A DNA stretch of 64,000 nt from NCBI GenBank assembly GCA_965229095.1, contig OZ245855.1:2604001-2668000 (forward strand). Reading direction: 5' to 3'. Positions 34,180 to 43,552 of the stretch are shown piece after piece. The DNA is from Taibaiella sp965229095. Its GTDB lineage: Bacteria > Bacteroidota > Bacteroidia > Chitinophagales > Chitinophagaceae. Position 1 is the stretch's first letter, and each line of letters begins with the position of its first letter. The translations under genes were made by a program, and so were the position numbers. The notes below the pieces were generated by a model. It ran no database searches, was not told the DNA's origin, and worked only from the letters and a program-made list of their open reading frames with translations.

Positions 34180-34812
34180 ATGCCCGCAATTTATACAAGT
34201 GTAATTGTGCCGGGTGTTATCCTGTTGCCCATTATCATTGCTATAATCAGGAAAAAATACTGGGGACCTCCTGAAAAAGTGGTCTTCATATACCTTCTTT
34301 TATCGGTTTTGTTTAATGTCCTGGCGGCCTTATTGGCTGCCAGGAGCATTAATAACCTGCCTTTCCTCCACTTGTATACTGTCCTGGAATTCCTGTTGAT
34401 CACGGTTTTTTTTTACGTTTCTACAACCGGGAAAAACGAAAGGAAGATTATCCGTTATCTCTGGATAATTTTCCCGGTTATCGCCCTTATTAATATCCTG
34501 CATCTTAACTCTATCTTTCTTTACAACCAGATACCAAGGTCAATAGGCGCCATCATTGTCCTCATCCTCTGTATTCATTTTTTCATGAAGAGCCTGAGTT
34601 TTTATGCAGACCCTGTTCCTTTCTTTAATTTTGCCACAGTAGTTGCCTTTTTACTATACTTCTCCGGCTCCCTGGCCCTTTTCTCCCTGTCCAATTTTAT
34701 TATTGGAAATAAAACGATTAACCTCCTGATTTGGAATACACATGCTACCTTTGTATTGATTATGTATTTAATTATTGCCGTAGCCTATTTCAAAACCAGG
34801 AAAGACCAATGA
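34180..34812 (+). CDS. Seven-transmembrane protein coupled to histidine kinase
   Basis: 210 residues with seven hydrophobic segments, roughly at 5-24, 33-54, 62-82, 90-109, 120-139, 148-175 and 182-204. Loops are short and there is no soluble domain. The stop codon overlaps the kinase start as ATGA (34809-34812), so the two proteins should be made in equal amounts. This argues that it is the membrane sensor part for a kinase that has only one N-terminal helix of its own. Family not recognised by name; similar small membrane proteins precede HisKA_3 kinases in this phylum. Confidence 0.8.
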   Translation: MPAIYTSVIVPGVILLPIIIAIIRKKYWGPPEKVVFIYLLLSVLFNVLAALLAARSINNLPFLHLYTVLEFLLITVFFYVSTTGKNERKIIRYLWIIFPVIALINILHLNSIFLYNQIPRSIGAIIVLILCIHFFMKSLSFYADPVPFFNFATVVAFLLYFSGSLALFSLSNFIIGNKTINLLIWNTHATFVLIMYLIIAVAYFKTRKDQ

Positions 34813-35597
34813 TCTACATTTATGTTATTGTGGGGATGTGCAGTTCATTTCTGTTGTCTTTGGCCCTTTTACTTTTTTACCTGCGGTACAAAAAAAATAT
34901 CCTGCAACAGCAGTTCCAGATCCAGCTCAACGAATTGAACTATCAGAAAAAGCTGACCCAGGTGATCATTACTTCTCAGGAACAGGAAAGAAAACGCATC
35001 GGGAAAGAGCTGCATGACGATGTAGGTAATGCCCTCGCATCGCTTCGCCTCTACCTGGATAAATATATGTACCTCCCCCACCAGGATAATAACGCCATTA
35101 AAGAGGAGTATAAGAAAAGAATAGGTTCTATCTTTGACAAATTAAGAACCATAAGCCACCAGCTCTCTGTAGCAGAAATTGAATTATTCGGATTAAGAGA
35201 GGCCCTGTTTATGCTCAGCGAACATATTGAGCAATCGGGCACTTTCACGATCAATATCGATGAATCGAAAGCCAGGGTACCGGAATCGCTGGAATACGAC
35301 ACTGCCGTCATTATTTACAGGGTATTCCAGGAGCTGCTGACCAATACGATAAAACACGCAGGCGCCAACCAGGTCCAGATCAATTTCGAACAGGAACATG
35401 CATCAGGTACCTTGATGATCCGCTATGCGGATAATGGCAAGGGCATCGATTCCGAGACTTTGTTTCATGGACTGGGCTTCAAGAATATAGAGAGCAGGCT
35501 GCAGGCCGTAAATGGGCGTTATGATATTGACCAGCAACCCGAACAGGGCTTTGCCATTAATATCTTTATTCCCCAGGCACAACTGATCCCTGCCTGA
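34809..35597 (+). CDS. HisKA_3-type sensor histidine kinase
   Basis: 262 residues from the ATG at 34809; a frame further upstream overlaps the 7-TM gene and was rejected because the ATGA overlap and hydrophobic N-terminus fit better. Residues 3-25 form one membrane helix (IYVIVGMCSSFLLSLALLLFYL), followed by a coiled-coil stretch (QQQFQIQLNELNYQKK). The HisKA_3 dimerisation motif is QEQERKRIGKELHDDVGNAL with phospho-acceptor His69. The ATPase domain has FQELLTNTIKHAGANQV, DNGKGID and GLGFKNIESR. There is no sensor domain in the protein itself. The response regulator follows 41 bases downstream. Confidence 0.92.
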   Translation: MIYIYVIVGMCSSFLLSLALLLFYLRYKKNILQQQFQIQLNELNYQKKLTQVIITSQEQERKRIGKELHDDVGNALASLRLYLDKYMYLPHQDNNAIKEEYKKRIGSIFDKLRTISHQLSVAEIELFGLREALFMLSEHIEQSGTFTINIDESKARVPESLEYDTAVIIYRVFQELLTNTIKHAGANQVQINFEQEHASGTLMIRYADNGKGIDSETLFHGLGFKNIESRLQAVNGRYDIDQQPEQGFAINIFIPQAQLIPA

Positions 35598-35638
35598 CCA
35601 GCAGAAAAAAGATAACCAATACAAACATTTCCTCTTTT

Positions 35639-36310
35639 ATGGACCAGATCCGTTTAGCTGTTGTGGATGACCAGGAGTTGTTCCGTCAAGGCATTATCGC
35701 ATTGATGAACAAGATCCCCCAGGTCGAACTGACTACTGATGCCGCTACAGGAACAGAGTTACTTCAATATTTAGCTACCACAGAACAGAAACCGGATATT
35801 GTATTAATGGATATGGAAATGCCGGAAATGAATGGCATAGAGCTGAACCGTATCTTGCACCAGAATTATCCCGACATTAAAGTGATCATGCTTACCCTGT
35901 ACGACCAGGGAAGGTATGTCTTCAAAATGGTAGAAGAGGGCGTATGCGGCTACCTTTCCAAAAGCTGCAGTATGGAAGAGTTGCAGGAGGCTATTGTCAA
36001 AGTGTATACTTCCGGCTTCTTCTTTACCGACCTTATCAAAAATGCGTTGCAGCAATCTTCCGACTTCCGCAAAAAGCAATTGCTTCATTTCAATAACAAC
36101 GTTGCAGACCTTACGATACGGGAAAAGGAAATCATCAACCTCATTTGTAAAGAATACACCAATGCGGAGATAGCCGATAAGCTGTTTATCAGCCCCCGCA
36201 CGGTAGAAGGCCACCGCAACAACCTCCTGATGAAAACAGGCAGCAAGAATACCGCAGGGCTTGTCGTATTCGCCATCAAGCATGGCATTTACGATGTTGT
36301 TATTCATTAA
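35639..36310 (+). CDS. NarL/FixJ-family response regulator
   Basis: 223 residues. Receiver domain about 1-122 with Asp10-Asp11, phospho-acceptor Asp58 in VLMDMEMPEMNG, and Lys108 in GYLSKSCS. The LuxR-type helix-turn-helix spans about residues 155-215 (LTIREKEIINLICKEYTNAEIADKLFISPRTVEGHRNNLLMK). It is the partner of the HisKA_3 kinase just upstream and last of the four-gene unit. Targets are not evident; the gene is followed after 229 bases by the large choice-of-anchor I protein on the same strand, which may be one. Confidence 0.93.
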   Translation: MDQIRLAVVDDQELFRQGIIALMNKIPQVELTTDAATGTELLQYLATTEQKPDIVLMDMEMPEMNGIELNRILHQNYPDIKVIMLTLYDQGRYVFKMVEEGVCGYLSKSCSMEELQEAIVKVYTSGFFFTDLIKNALQQSSDFRKKQLLHFNNNVADLTIREKEIINLICKEYTNAEIADKLFISPRTVEGHRNNLLMKTGSKNTAGLVVFAIKHGIYDVVIH

Positions 36311-36539
36311 AGCACCCAGCTTCCCCTTTTACTTTCTCTTTTGTGGGCGATAACCCACATGCTTTTCTCCTTTGCTTAGTGCTGCAAGAGATTGCATGTA
36401 ACATGCATTAAGTTATTATTACCTGTGCGTTTCAGAAACGGCATGCTACATTCAAGCCGATAGAATTCGCATTTTGGTAACGTAAAAAACGCATTCCCGT
36501 AACATTGAGCTAAGAACTTCGCCGATCAAAATCTTAGCT

Positions 36540-39500
36540 ATGATTAAAACATTTACCAAGCCTGCATTGGTATTACTAACGGTATGCATTACGCAATTGC
36601 TGCATGCGCAGACCGTGATCACGCAATGGAACTTTAACTCCAACCCGCCCGATGGAAGCGCGACAACCGGCAGTACCAATCCATCTGTAGGAACAGGTAC
36701 GCTCACATCGATCGGTGGCCTTACGCCTTCTTTCGCATCGGGTAGTTCCAACGGTGGTTCCAGCGACCCTGCCACAACCGACAATACCGGTCTTGGCCTC
36801 ACTAACTGGCCCGCACAAGGTACCGCCAACAAAACAGCCGGCATACAGTTTGCCGCAGCGACAACCGGATTCCAGAGTATACAGGTCACCTTCGACCTGC
36901 GGCACAGCAATACCGGCCCTGCCCACCTTCAATTACAATACACAACCAATATTAGCGCCACTACGCCTGTATGGACCGACTTCCAGGGGAATGCCGCTAC
37001 CGGCGGTGATACCTGGTTTGCCAGGACCTACGACCTCAGCGCCATCACCGCGCTGAACAATAATCCTAACGCAGGTTTCAGGGTAGTGTCTGCTTTTGCG
37101 CCTTCCACTACGGCCTATACCGCGGCTACCAGCAGCAGCAATTATGCTCCCGGTGGCACCTGGCGTTTTGATATGCTGACCGTAAAAGGCAATACTGCCG
37201 CGCCAACCGATGTTACTCCACCTGTAGCCACCTCATTCAAGGTTACTTCGGCTACGACTTCTTACATCCGCTTCAATGAGCCCTTGCTGGGTTCGAGCGT
37301 TGGCAACATGGTCAACTATGCTTTTACACCAGCGTTAACGGTCAATACCGCTACATTGAGTGCTACCGGCGATACTATTTTCCTGAACCATGCTCCCCTG
37401 GTTAACGGACAGGCTTATGCCCTGAACGTAACCGGTGTACAGGACCTGGCCGGCAACAGTATGGCTGCTACCGGCTTCAACGCCTTGTTCAATGGTACCA
37501 CTTCCGGACTGGTGATTACCGAATTTGCCCACTCGCCCAATACGATGGAGTTTATCGAGGTGTACAATGCCGGCAGCACCGCTATTAACCTCAATGGTTT
37601 AAAATGGACAGACGGCACTTCGGGCGATTTCCCGAACATGACCCTGGCAGCCGGCGCCAATATCCTGTTCTCTACCAATCCCAGCAGTTCGGCTTCCTTA
37701 ATGGGCGGTACTTATTATACGCTCGGCAGCGGCCTTGCCGCCACCAACGATATCCTGGTGATCCGTAATACCCTTAACCAGGTAATCGATTCGGTAGACT
37801 ACTATGTAAATACCAATGGATGGCCTGCCGCAGCTACCGGCATATATGGCTATTCCTTTGAACTGAACAGCGCTGCCAACGATAACAATACCGGCAGCAA
37901 CTGGTCCGTACCGCAACAAGTGATCTCTTCTTCTAATGGCACTATACAAGCTACACCGGGCGTGTACCCCCCGCCACCGCCCAGTGCAGCGCCACAGGTA
38001 TTAAGCTATAAGCAGTTGAGCGCCACCAGCTCTTATGTGGTCTTCAACCAAGCTATGAATGCGGCTTCTGCCAGTACCCTAGCCCATTACAGCTTTTCGC
38101 CGGCTCTTTCGATATCGGCTGCTGCACCGGCCGCTACCAACGATACGGTGTTTTTGACCCACGCCCCTTCAACCGATGGTACCGCTTACACGCTTAATGT
38201 TACCGGCGTTCAGAATACCTCCGGTGTAGGCAATACACCGGCCAGTCTCGATTTCCTCTGGAACCAATCCAGCCCCAACCTGGTTATTACCGAGATCATC
38301 CATTCGCCCAACGATATCGAGATGATCGAAGTGTACAATGCCGGCACTACGCCTGTAAACCTGGGTGGTTTAAAATGGACCGATGGCACTACCGGTAATT
38401 TCCCTGTGGTAACCCTTCCTGCCGACAGTACGGTAGTGTTTGCAACAGCACCGGGTACTGCTTCCGCCACATTGCAGGTGAGTACCGTTTATGCTATCAA
38501 TAACGGACTGGGTTCTTCCGACGATATCCTGGTGATCCGCAATTCCCTGAACCAGGTGATCGATTCGGTAGCGTACTATGTAGGTACCAATGGATGGCCT
38601 GCCGCGCCTACAGGCGTGTATGGCTATTCTTTCGAGCTGAACAGCGCTTCCAATAACAATAACCTGGGCAGTAACTGGACTGTACCTTTTAATACCGTAA
38701 CGCCACAACCAGCTGCAGGCATCGTAAGAGCCACACCCGGCATCTATCCTGCGCCCACAGTGGCCCCGGGCAATGCAACGGTTAATTTCGTAGGTACCAA
38801 GGCCAGTGTGACCGAAAACGGTGTAACCGTAAAAGTAATTGCTAATCTTACCGGCGGCGGCAACGCAGCTTCTTCCATCGACCTGCAGCTTATCCCTTTC
38901 GGTACGGCAACCAATGGCAGCGATTTTACCTTACCTGCCGATATGCAGTTCAACTGGTCACCCAATGCCAATAATGTAAACGATACGATCAGCATCACCA
39001 TCAACAATGATGCCTTACCGGAAAATACAGAGTACTTCGTACTGCGCATGGCCAACCCTGTTAATATTGCTACGCCTGCCGCATCGGTGAATAACTTTAC
39101 TGTGTTCATCCTGGACGACGACCTGGTCGCTCCTGCCGCATCTGGTAACCTTACCTTAAACTACCTTACCTCTGTAAGCAATGGCCCTGCCGGACCTAAC
39201 TCGGCGGAGATCGTAGCCCATGACCCCGTTTCACAAAGGTTGTTTATTGCCAATTCCCTTGGCGCCAAGATCGACATCATCAACTTCGACAACCCTGCAA
39301 CGCCGTCCCTGATCACCTCTATACCGGTATCTCCTTACGGGAACATCAATTCCCTTACCGTAAAGAACGGTATTGTTGCAGCAGCCATTGAGAATGCTGT
39401 TCCCGAAGCTGCGGGTAAAGTAGTGTTCTTCGATACCAACGGCGTTTTCATCAGCCAGGTAAATGTAGGCGCGATGCCCGACATGATTACCTTCAACCAC

Positions 39501-41165
39501 GCCGGCACCAAAGTGCTCACCGCCAATGAAGGCCAGCCTAACAATGCTTATACCATAGATCCCGAAGGTTCTGTTTCTATCGTGGATATCTCCGGAGGTG
39601 TTGCTGCTGTAACCCAGGCCAATGTAACTACGGCCAGCTTCGGCCCATTCAACGGCCAGGTGGCAGCGTTGAAAGCAGCCGGAGTCAGGATATTCGGACC
39701 GGGAGCTACGGTGGCGCAGGATATGGAACCGGAATACATTACCATCTCCGACGATGACCAGACAGCCTGGGTTACCTGCCAGGAAAACAACGCCATCGCT
39801 ACAGTGAATATCGCTACCGCGACCATCACCGACATAAAGCCTTTAGGTACCAAGGACCATATGCTGAGCAATAATGCTCTTGATGCCAACGACCAGGGCG
39901 GTGTGATCCAGATCGCCAACTGGCCGGTAAAAGGCTTGTACATGCCAGATGCTGTGGCCTCCTTTACTACAGGCGGCCAAACTTACCTGATCACAGCCAA
40001 CGAAGGCGACTCCAGGGAGTACAGCGGTTATAGCGAAATAAAACGCCTGAGCGATGCCAGCTACCAGCTCGACCCTGTTGCCTTTCCTTACCCCGAAGTG
40101 ATCAAGGCTAACCTGGGCAGGCTGAACATTACCACTGCTTCGGGCGATACGGATAATGATGGTGATTTTGATGAGATACATGCCTATGGAGGCCGCTCTG
40201 TTTCTATCTGGAATGCCACAACAGGCGCCCTGGTATGGGACAGTGGCGATGATATGGAACTGATGTTGTCGCAACATCCCGTGTTCAGCGCTATCTTTAA
40301 TGCCAGTAATGCCAATAATACTTTAAAGAACAGGAGCGACGATAAAGGCCCCGAGCCGGAAGGCGTGACTGTGGCTACGATCAACAACAAGACCTATGCC
40401 TTTATAGCCCTGGAACGTATGGGTGGCTGCATGGTATACGATATTACCAATCCTGCCGCACCGGTATTTACCGATTATAAAAATACAAGAACCATCGCTT
40501 CATACGGCGGCGACCAGGGCGCCGAAGGTATCATATACATTAAAGCCGAAGACGCCCCCAATGGCGTACCGATCGTTATCCTCGCCAACGAAGTATCTTC
40601 CACGCTTTCCATTTTCCAGGTACAGGACAATACCCCACTCGCGATCAAGCTGGAAGATATTAGCGCTGTAAATACCAATAACCAGAATAAGATCGACTGG
40701 AGGAGCGCTGCTGAAAAGGCAGGCGATGTGTACGAGCTGGAAAGAAGCACCGACAGCCGTAACTTCAGCACCATAGCCCGGATCAATGCCAAGGGGCAGA
40801 CAAACGCTTATACTTACTGGGATAAGCAACCGGCGACCGGCTGGAACTATTACCGTTTAAAAACCATTCATGCCGGTACCGAAGGAGGTTACAGCAAAGT
40901 TGTAAAAGCTTACCAAAGTGCTGATGGTTCATTCAGCCTGAAAGCTTATCCTAACCCCGCTACGGCCATACTGACCATTTCAGTAAGCCAGTTTAACCAA
41001 CAGGCCGACCTGGAATTACAGCATGTGAATGGTATGATCGTTATGAAGAAAAAAATGGAGCAATCTCTTGACAGGCTTGATATGAGTGACTTACCAGCAG
41101 GTATCTATATCCTGCGGTATAAAGACGAAACCCGTACAGAGACTATCAAGATTAATAAAAGATAA
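36540..41165 (+). CDS. Very large secreted T9SS protein with lamin-tail and choice-of-anchor I domains
   Basis: 1541 residues. Signal peptide 1-23 (LLHAQ), an N-terminal beta domain (TVITQWNFNSNPP..., to about 225), then two copies of an SbsA-like Ig domain followed by a lamin-tail domain (LVITEFAHSPNTMEFIEVYNAG and LVITEIIHSPNDIEMIEVYNAG; about 226-470 and 480-720). Next come a Calx-beta-like domain (about 745-855), a beta-propeller-like choice-of-anchor I domain (about 865-1370, with ANEGQPNNAYTIDPEGSVSI, ITANEGDSREYSGY and DDKGPEPEGV) and a T9SS sorting domain (LKAYPNPATA). The propeller part is distantly like phytase/PhoX-type esterases, but I see no proven active site. It is probably a surface-exposed adhesin or phosphoesterase-like protein. 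Confidence 0.88.
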   Translation: MIKTFTKPALVLLTVCITQLLHAQTVITQWNFNSNPPDGSATTGSTNPSVGTGTLTSIGGLTPSFASGSSNGGSSDPATTDNTGLGLTNWPAQGTANKTAGIQFAAATTGFQSIQVTFDLRHSNTGPAHLQLQYTTNISATTPVWTDFQGNAATGGDTWFARTYDLSAITALNNNPNAGFRVVSAFAPSTTAYTAATSSSNYAPGGTWRFDMLTVKGNTAAPTDVTPPVATSFKVTSATTSYIRFNEPLLGSSVGNMVNYAFTPALTVNTATLSATGDTIFLNHAPLVNGQAYALNVTGVQDLAGNSMAATGFNALFNGTTSGLVITEFAHSPNTMEFIEVYNAGSTAINLNGLKWTDGTSGDFPNMTLAAGANILFSTNPSSSASLMGGTYYTLGSGLAATNDILVIRNTLNQVIDSVDYYVNTNGWPAAATGIYGYSFELNSAANDNNTGSNWSVPQQVISSSNGTIQATPGVYPPPPPSAAPQVLSYKQLSATSSYVVFNQAMNAASASTLAHYSFSPALSISAAAPAATNDTVFLTHAPSTDGTAYTLNVTGVQNTSGVGNTPASLDFLWNQSSPNLVITEIIHSPNDIEMIEVYNAGTTPVNLGGLKWTDGTTGNFPVVTLPADSTVVFATAPGTASATLQVSTVYAINNGLGSSDDILVIRNSLNQVIDSVAYYVGTNGWPAAPTGVYGYSFELNSASNNNNLGSNWTVPFNTVTPQPAAGIVRATPGIYPAPTVAPGNATVNFVGTKASVTENGVTVKVIANLTGGGNAASSIDLQLIPFGTATNGSDFTLPADMQFNWSPNANNVNDTISITINNDALPENTEYFVLRMANPVNIATPAASVNNFTVFILDDDLVAPAASGNLTLNYLTSVSNGPAGPNSAEIVAHDPVSQRLFIANSLGAKIDIINFDNPATPSLITSIPVSPYGNINSLTVKNGIVAAAIENAVPEAAGKVVFFDTNGVFISQVNVGAMPDMITFNHAGTKVLTANEGQPNNAYTIDPEGSVSIVDISGGVAAVTQANVTTASFGPFNGQVAALKAAGVRIFGPGATVAQDMEPEYITISDDDQTAWVTCQENNAIATVNIATATITDIKPLGTKDHMLSNNALDANDQGGVIQIANWPVKGLYMPDAVASFTTGGQTYLITANEGDSREYSGYSEIKRLSDASYQLDPVAFPYPEVIKANLGRLNITTASGDTDNDGDFDEIHAYGGRSVSIWNATTGALVWDSGDDMELMLSQHPVFSAIFNASNANNTLKNRSDDKGPEPEGVTVATINNKTYAFIALERMGGCMVYDITNPAAPVFTDYKNTRTIASYGGDQGAEGIIYIKAEDAPNGVPIVILANEVSSTLSIFQVQDNTPLAIKLEDISAVNTNNQNKIDWRSAAEKAGDVYELERSTDSRNFSTIARINAKGQTNAYTYWDKQPATGWNYYRLKTIHAGTEGGYSKVVKAYQSADGSFSLKAYPNPATAILTISVSQFNQQADLELQHVNGMIVMKKKMEQSLDRLDMSDLPAGIYILRYKDETRTETIKINKR

Positions 41166-41564
41166 ACTGGCTATCTGAAAGAAAAAAGACAGGACAAAAG
41201 GTTAAGTTGCGAACCAGATGCTTTGCTTGTAACGCAACCCTAAATCGTGTCATCCTGAACGAAGCCTTAGCGGAGTGAAGGATCCTGATCGCTTGGATAA
41301 TATCAAGTGTACCCAAGATGCTGCATGCAGTATGACCAGCGGAGTGTTTGTTGTCTTTATACAGATAGTCATAAAAAGATATTTTTTGTATCCATAGCGT
41401 GAATCAGAAAGAGACTGCCTTAAGGCGGTCTCTTTTGCCCTGTACTCTTGTATAGCGTTCCATAAGCCAATCCTAAAAAGGACACACTTTCTTTTTGTCC
41501 CTTCCCGGAAAAGAAATTGCTTACAGTAACTGCGGCATATTTCATCCCTGCTTATCTTTAAGGC
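41166..41564. other. Intergenic region with dispersed-repeat-like sequence
   Basis: About 400 bases without a convincing gene. It holds a segment at 41249-41284 (GTCATCCTGAACG ... GAAGGATCCTG) that resembles a short intergenic repeat I have seen in many Bacteroidota genomes, and a terminator hairpin at 41409-41434. TATCTTTA near 41551 is a near-match to a -7 box for the YceH-type gene. Confidence 0.45.
41409..41434 (+). terminator. Terminator hairpin
   Basis: AAGAGACTGCC (41409-41419) pairs with GGCGGTCTCTT (41424-41434) with one G-T pair and a TTAA loop, followed by TTG. It lies about 240 bases beyond the choice-of-anchor I gene and just before the YceH-type gene, so it probably insulates the two. 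Confidence 0.7.
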
Positions 41565-42221
41565 ATGGAAGAGCAAAAAACAACTTTACCGGTACTGGAT
41601 GAACAGGAGATCAGGGTATTGGGCGCTTTAATGGAAAAGGCGAAGACCACACCCGAATACTATCCCATGACGATCAATGGGCTTACGGCAGCCTGCAACC
41701 AGAAAACGTCACGAAAGCCCGTAGTACAATATGATGAACAAACGGTGATACTCACCCTCGACCGGCTTAAAAGAAAAGGACTGGCCGCTACGGTTACCGG
41801 CGGTTCCAGCCGGGTGGTCAAATACAAACATAACCTGGCACTGGTGTACCAGTTGATGCCGGATGCCCTGGCCATTATCTGTATGCTGTTGCTGAGAGGG
41901 CCACAAACCCCTGGTGAGCTCAATACCAATTCCGGCAGGTTGTATGAATTCGATTCTTTGGAAGAGGTACAATCCGTATTGGAAAAGCTGGCGGACCAGG
42001 AATTGCCTTTTGTAAAACAATTGCCCCGCCAGGCAGGGCAAAAGGAAATGCGTTATATCCATTTGCTGGGCGATGGTACGGAACCTGCCGAAGAACAGAT
42101 AATGGAAGGGCATAGCGCGCGGGCCGGGAGCGATGTTGAAAAAAGACTGAGCATAGTGGAACAGGAACTGGCGGAGCTAAAAGAAGAGTTTGCCAAACTG
42201 ATGAAAGAACTGATGGGCTAA
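41565..42221 (+). CDS. YceH/DUF480-family protein
   Basis: 218 residues, cytosolic. The N-terminal DUF480 domain consists of two winged helices: VLDEQEIRVLGALMEKAKTTPEYYPMTINGL... with CNQKTSRKPV, and the second from about residue 95 (LMPDALAIICMLLLRGPQTPGELNTNSGRLYEFDSLEEV). A C-terminal coiled coil (VEKRLSIVEQELAELKEEFAKLMKEL) is typical for the family. YceH-type proteins are widely conserved and of unknown biochemical function; a DNA-binding role is suggested only by fold. Single gene between two terminators. The symbol yceH is used for E. coli; orthology is likely by sequence pattern. Confidence 0.9.
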   Translation: MEEQKTTLPVLDEQEIRVLGALMEKAKTTPEYYPMTINGLTAACNQKTSRKPVVQYDEQTVILTLDRLKRKGLAATVTGGSSRVVKYKHNLALVYQLMPDALAIICMLLLRGPQTPGELNTNSGRLYEFDSLEEVQSVLEKLADQELPFVKQLPRQAGQKEMRYIHLLGDGTEPAEEQIMEGHSARAGSDVEKRLSIVEQELAELKEEFAKLMKELMG

Positions 42222-42237
42222 CCCATCCTCCTTATAA

Positions 42238-42271
42238 CAAAAGAAGCTCCGTCTAGGAGCTTCTTTTGTTG
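42238..42271. terminator. Terminator after the YceH-type gene
   Basis: AAAAGAAGCTCC (42240-42251) pairs perfectly with GGAGCTTCTTTT (42257-42268) around GTCTA, with further A/T pairing outside. T-rich on the plus strand (TTTTGTTG) and A-rich before the stem, so it can end transcripts from both sides. Confidence 0.9.
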
Positions 42272-42338
42272 TCCCTCCTCTCAGTGGTTCGAGTCCTCTC
42301 GAATCACGATTCAGCACGAACCTGGGTGTTTCTTCCTG

Positions 42339-42878
42339 CTAATACATCAGCCAGGCATTATCCCAATACCTTTCCCCATCACTGGTTTCTACATAGATAC
42401 GGTAAAAGCCACGGGGCATGGAGGAAACATCAAACCGGAACGTGCACGTTTGTCCCGGGAAAGCAGGGGTGATACCACCGGTGGTATCCGGGGGAGGCGC
42501 AGCCGGCAGCCCCCTGGACTGGCTAAACATTACCATGCCCGGCATGGTTTCATTCTCAATAATAGCATTGGCCGGAGGATTCACGTATAAAGCGCTTACC
42601 AGCTTTACCGTTAAGGTAACGGGGGCAGCATTGTTGATCACCACGGCAGCCATTAAAGAAGTAATGGAAGGTGTGGGATAGAGTGACAGGTTAAAATTAC
42701 TGGTATGATTATTCACATCAGGCTGTCCTATCGTACCTACAGGTACAGCGTCATAATTGGTTAGCGTGACCCCGGTAATATAGTTATTGTAAGGATTGGC
42801 TCCTTTGTCTTTTTTACAGGAAACAAGGAACATAAGGGCGAAGGCTCCGGCCAACGCAAAAGCAGCATATTTTTTCAT
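42339..42878 (-). CDS. Hypothetical lipoprotein
   Basis: 179 residues with an N-terminal signal and lipobox FLVSC at residues 17-21, so the mature protein should start at Cys21 (CKKDKGANPYNN) and be lipid-anchored. The rest is beta-rich (VTLTVKLVSALYV, CTFRFDVSSMPRGFYRIYVETSDGERYW), like a small Ig-like or DUF-type sandwich. No family recognised. It is read leftward 82 bases after the HMA-domain gene, so the two may share a transcript. It ends near the convergent YceH-type gene and its shared terminator. Confidence 0.8.
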   Translation of the reverse strand: MKKYAAFALAGAFALMFLVSCKKDKGANPYNNYITGVTLTNYDAVPVGTIGQPDVNNHTSNFNLSLYPTPSITSLMAAVVINNAAPVTLTVKLVSALYVNPPANAIIENETMPGMVMFSQSRGLPAAPPPDTTGGITPAFPGQTCTFRFDVSSMPRGFYRIYVETSDGERYWDNAWLMY

Positions 42879-42960
42879 GGCTTTGAATCAGTAGTAACAG
42901 CAGAGGCTGTATGGCTCAATAAATAAGGATTGGGATGGTTCTGCAAAAAAGGGAATTACT

Positions 42961-43305
42961 TTATTGCGGGGCCTTACAACAATCATCGAGACGGGCAATG
43001 GCTTCAGGCAGGGCCTTTTTATCATCGGCATCAAAACCATTTGCAGCAATAGTCTCTTTAATCTTACTTGCATCTATCTTTTGGGTATTATACACCACCT
43101 TTATCTCCATCTTCTTATCATCCACATCTACCCGTTTAATGCCTTTTTCTTTATAGAGCGCATTTTCGATGCGCCCGCTGCAACTGCCGCATTGCTTGCA
43201 ATGATCGCAATTTATATTTGTTTTAATCCGGATAGTCTGGATTTTATCCTGGCCAAAGGAGGAGAAGCCGGCACACAGCAACAACAGAAATAATAACTTT
43301 TTCAT
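42961..43305 (-). CDS. Exported HMA-domain (heavy-metal-associated) protein
   Basis: 114 residues from the ATG at 43305; a longer frame to 43395 has no good signal peptide. Residues 1-19 are a signal peptide (KKLLFLLLLCAGFSSFGQ). The HMA ferredoxin-like domain follows (KIQTIRIKTNINCDHCKQCGSCSGRIENALYKEKGIKRVDVD). The metal site is unusual: Cys33-x-x-Cys36 is followed by Cys39 and Cys42, giving two overlapping CxxC-type pairs, plus a C-terminal Cys-Cys (DDCCKAPQ). It would bind copper or a similar ion in the periplasm. Divergent from the WYL regulator at 43553 with a 247-base gap. Confidence 0.88.
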   Translation of the reverse strand: MKKLLFLLLLCAGFSSFGQDKIQTIRIKTNINCDHCKQCGSCSGRIENALYKEKGIKRVDVDDKKMEIKVVYNTQKIDASKIKETIAANGFDADDKKALPEAIARLDDCCKAPQ

Positions 43306-43552
43306 ATAATTTAAATTAAGTAAACAACATATAGGAATGTCCAAAAATAAGGAAAGATAACAAAACCGGATGCCGATAAGCATTGGGCTATGCATTTGAT
43401 TTGTATTTAACTTAGCTTACATTTCCATAGCGGCAAGCCCGGGCTTAATACTTGTCCGTCAGGAAGGCGGCAGTACTAAAGCCGCCGGCGCCAAAGTAAG
43501 ACCGGAAGTAAAAAACAATAGCCCGATTTTAATAATACAACAAAGGGACACG

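Noticed and set aside
42281..42310. tRNA remnant or attachment site (GGTTCGAGTCC)
   Set aside because: The T-arm-like string is part of a simple 10-bp hairpin (42285-42308) and no acceptor, D or anticodon arm could be built beside it.
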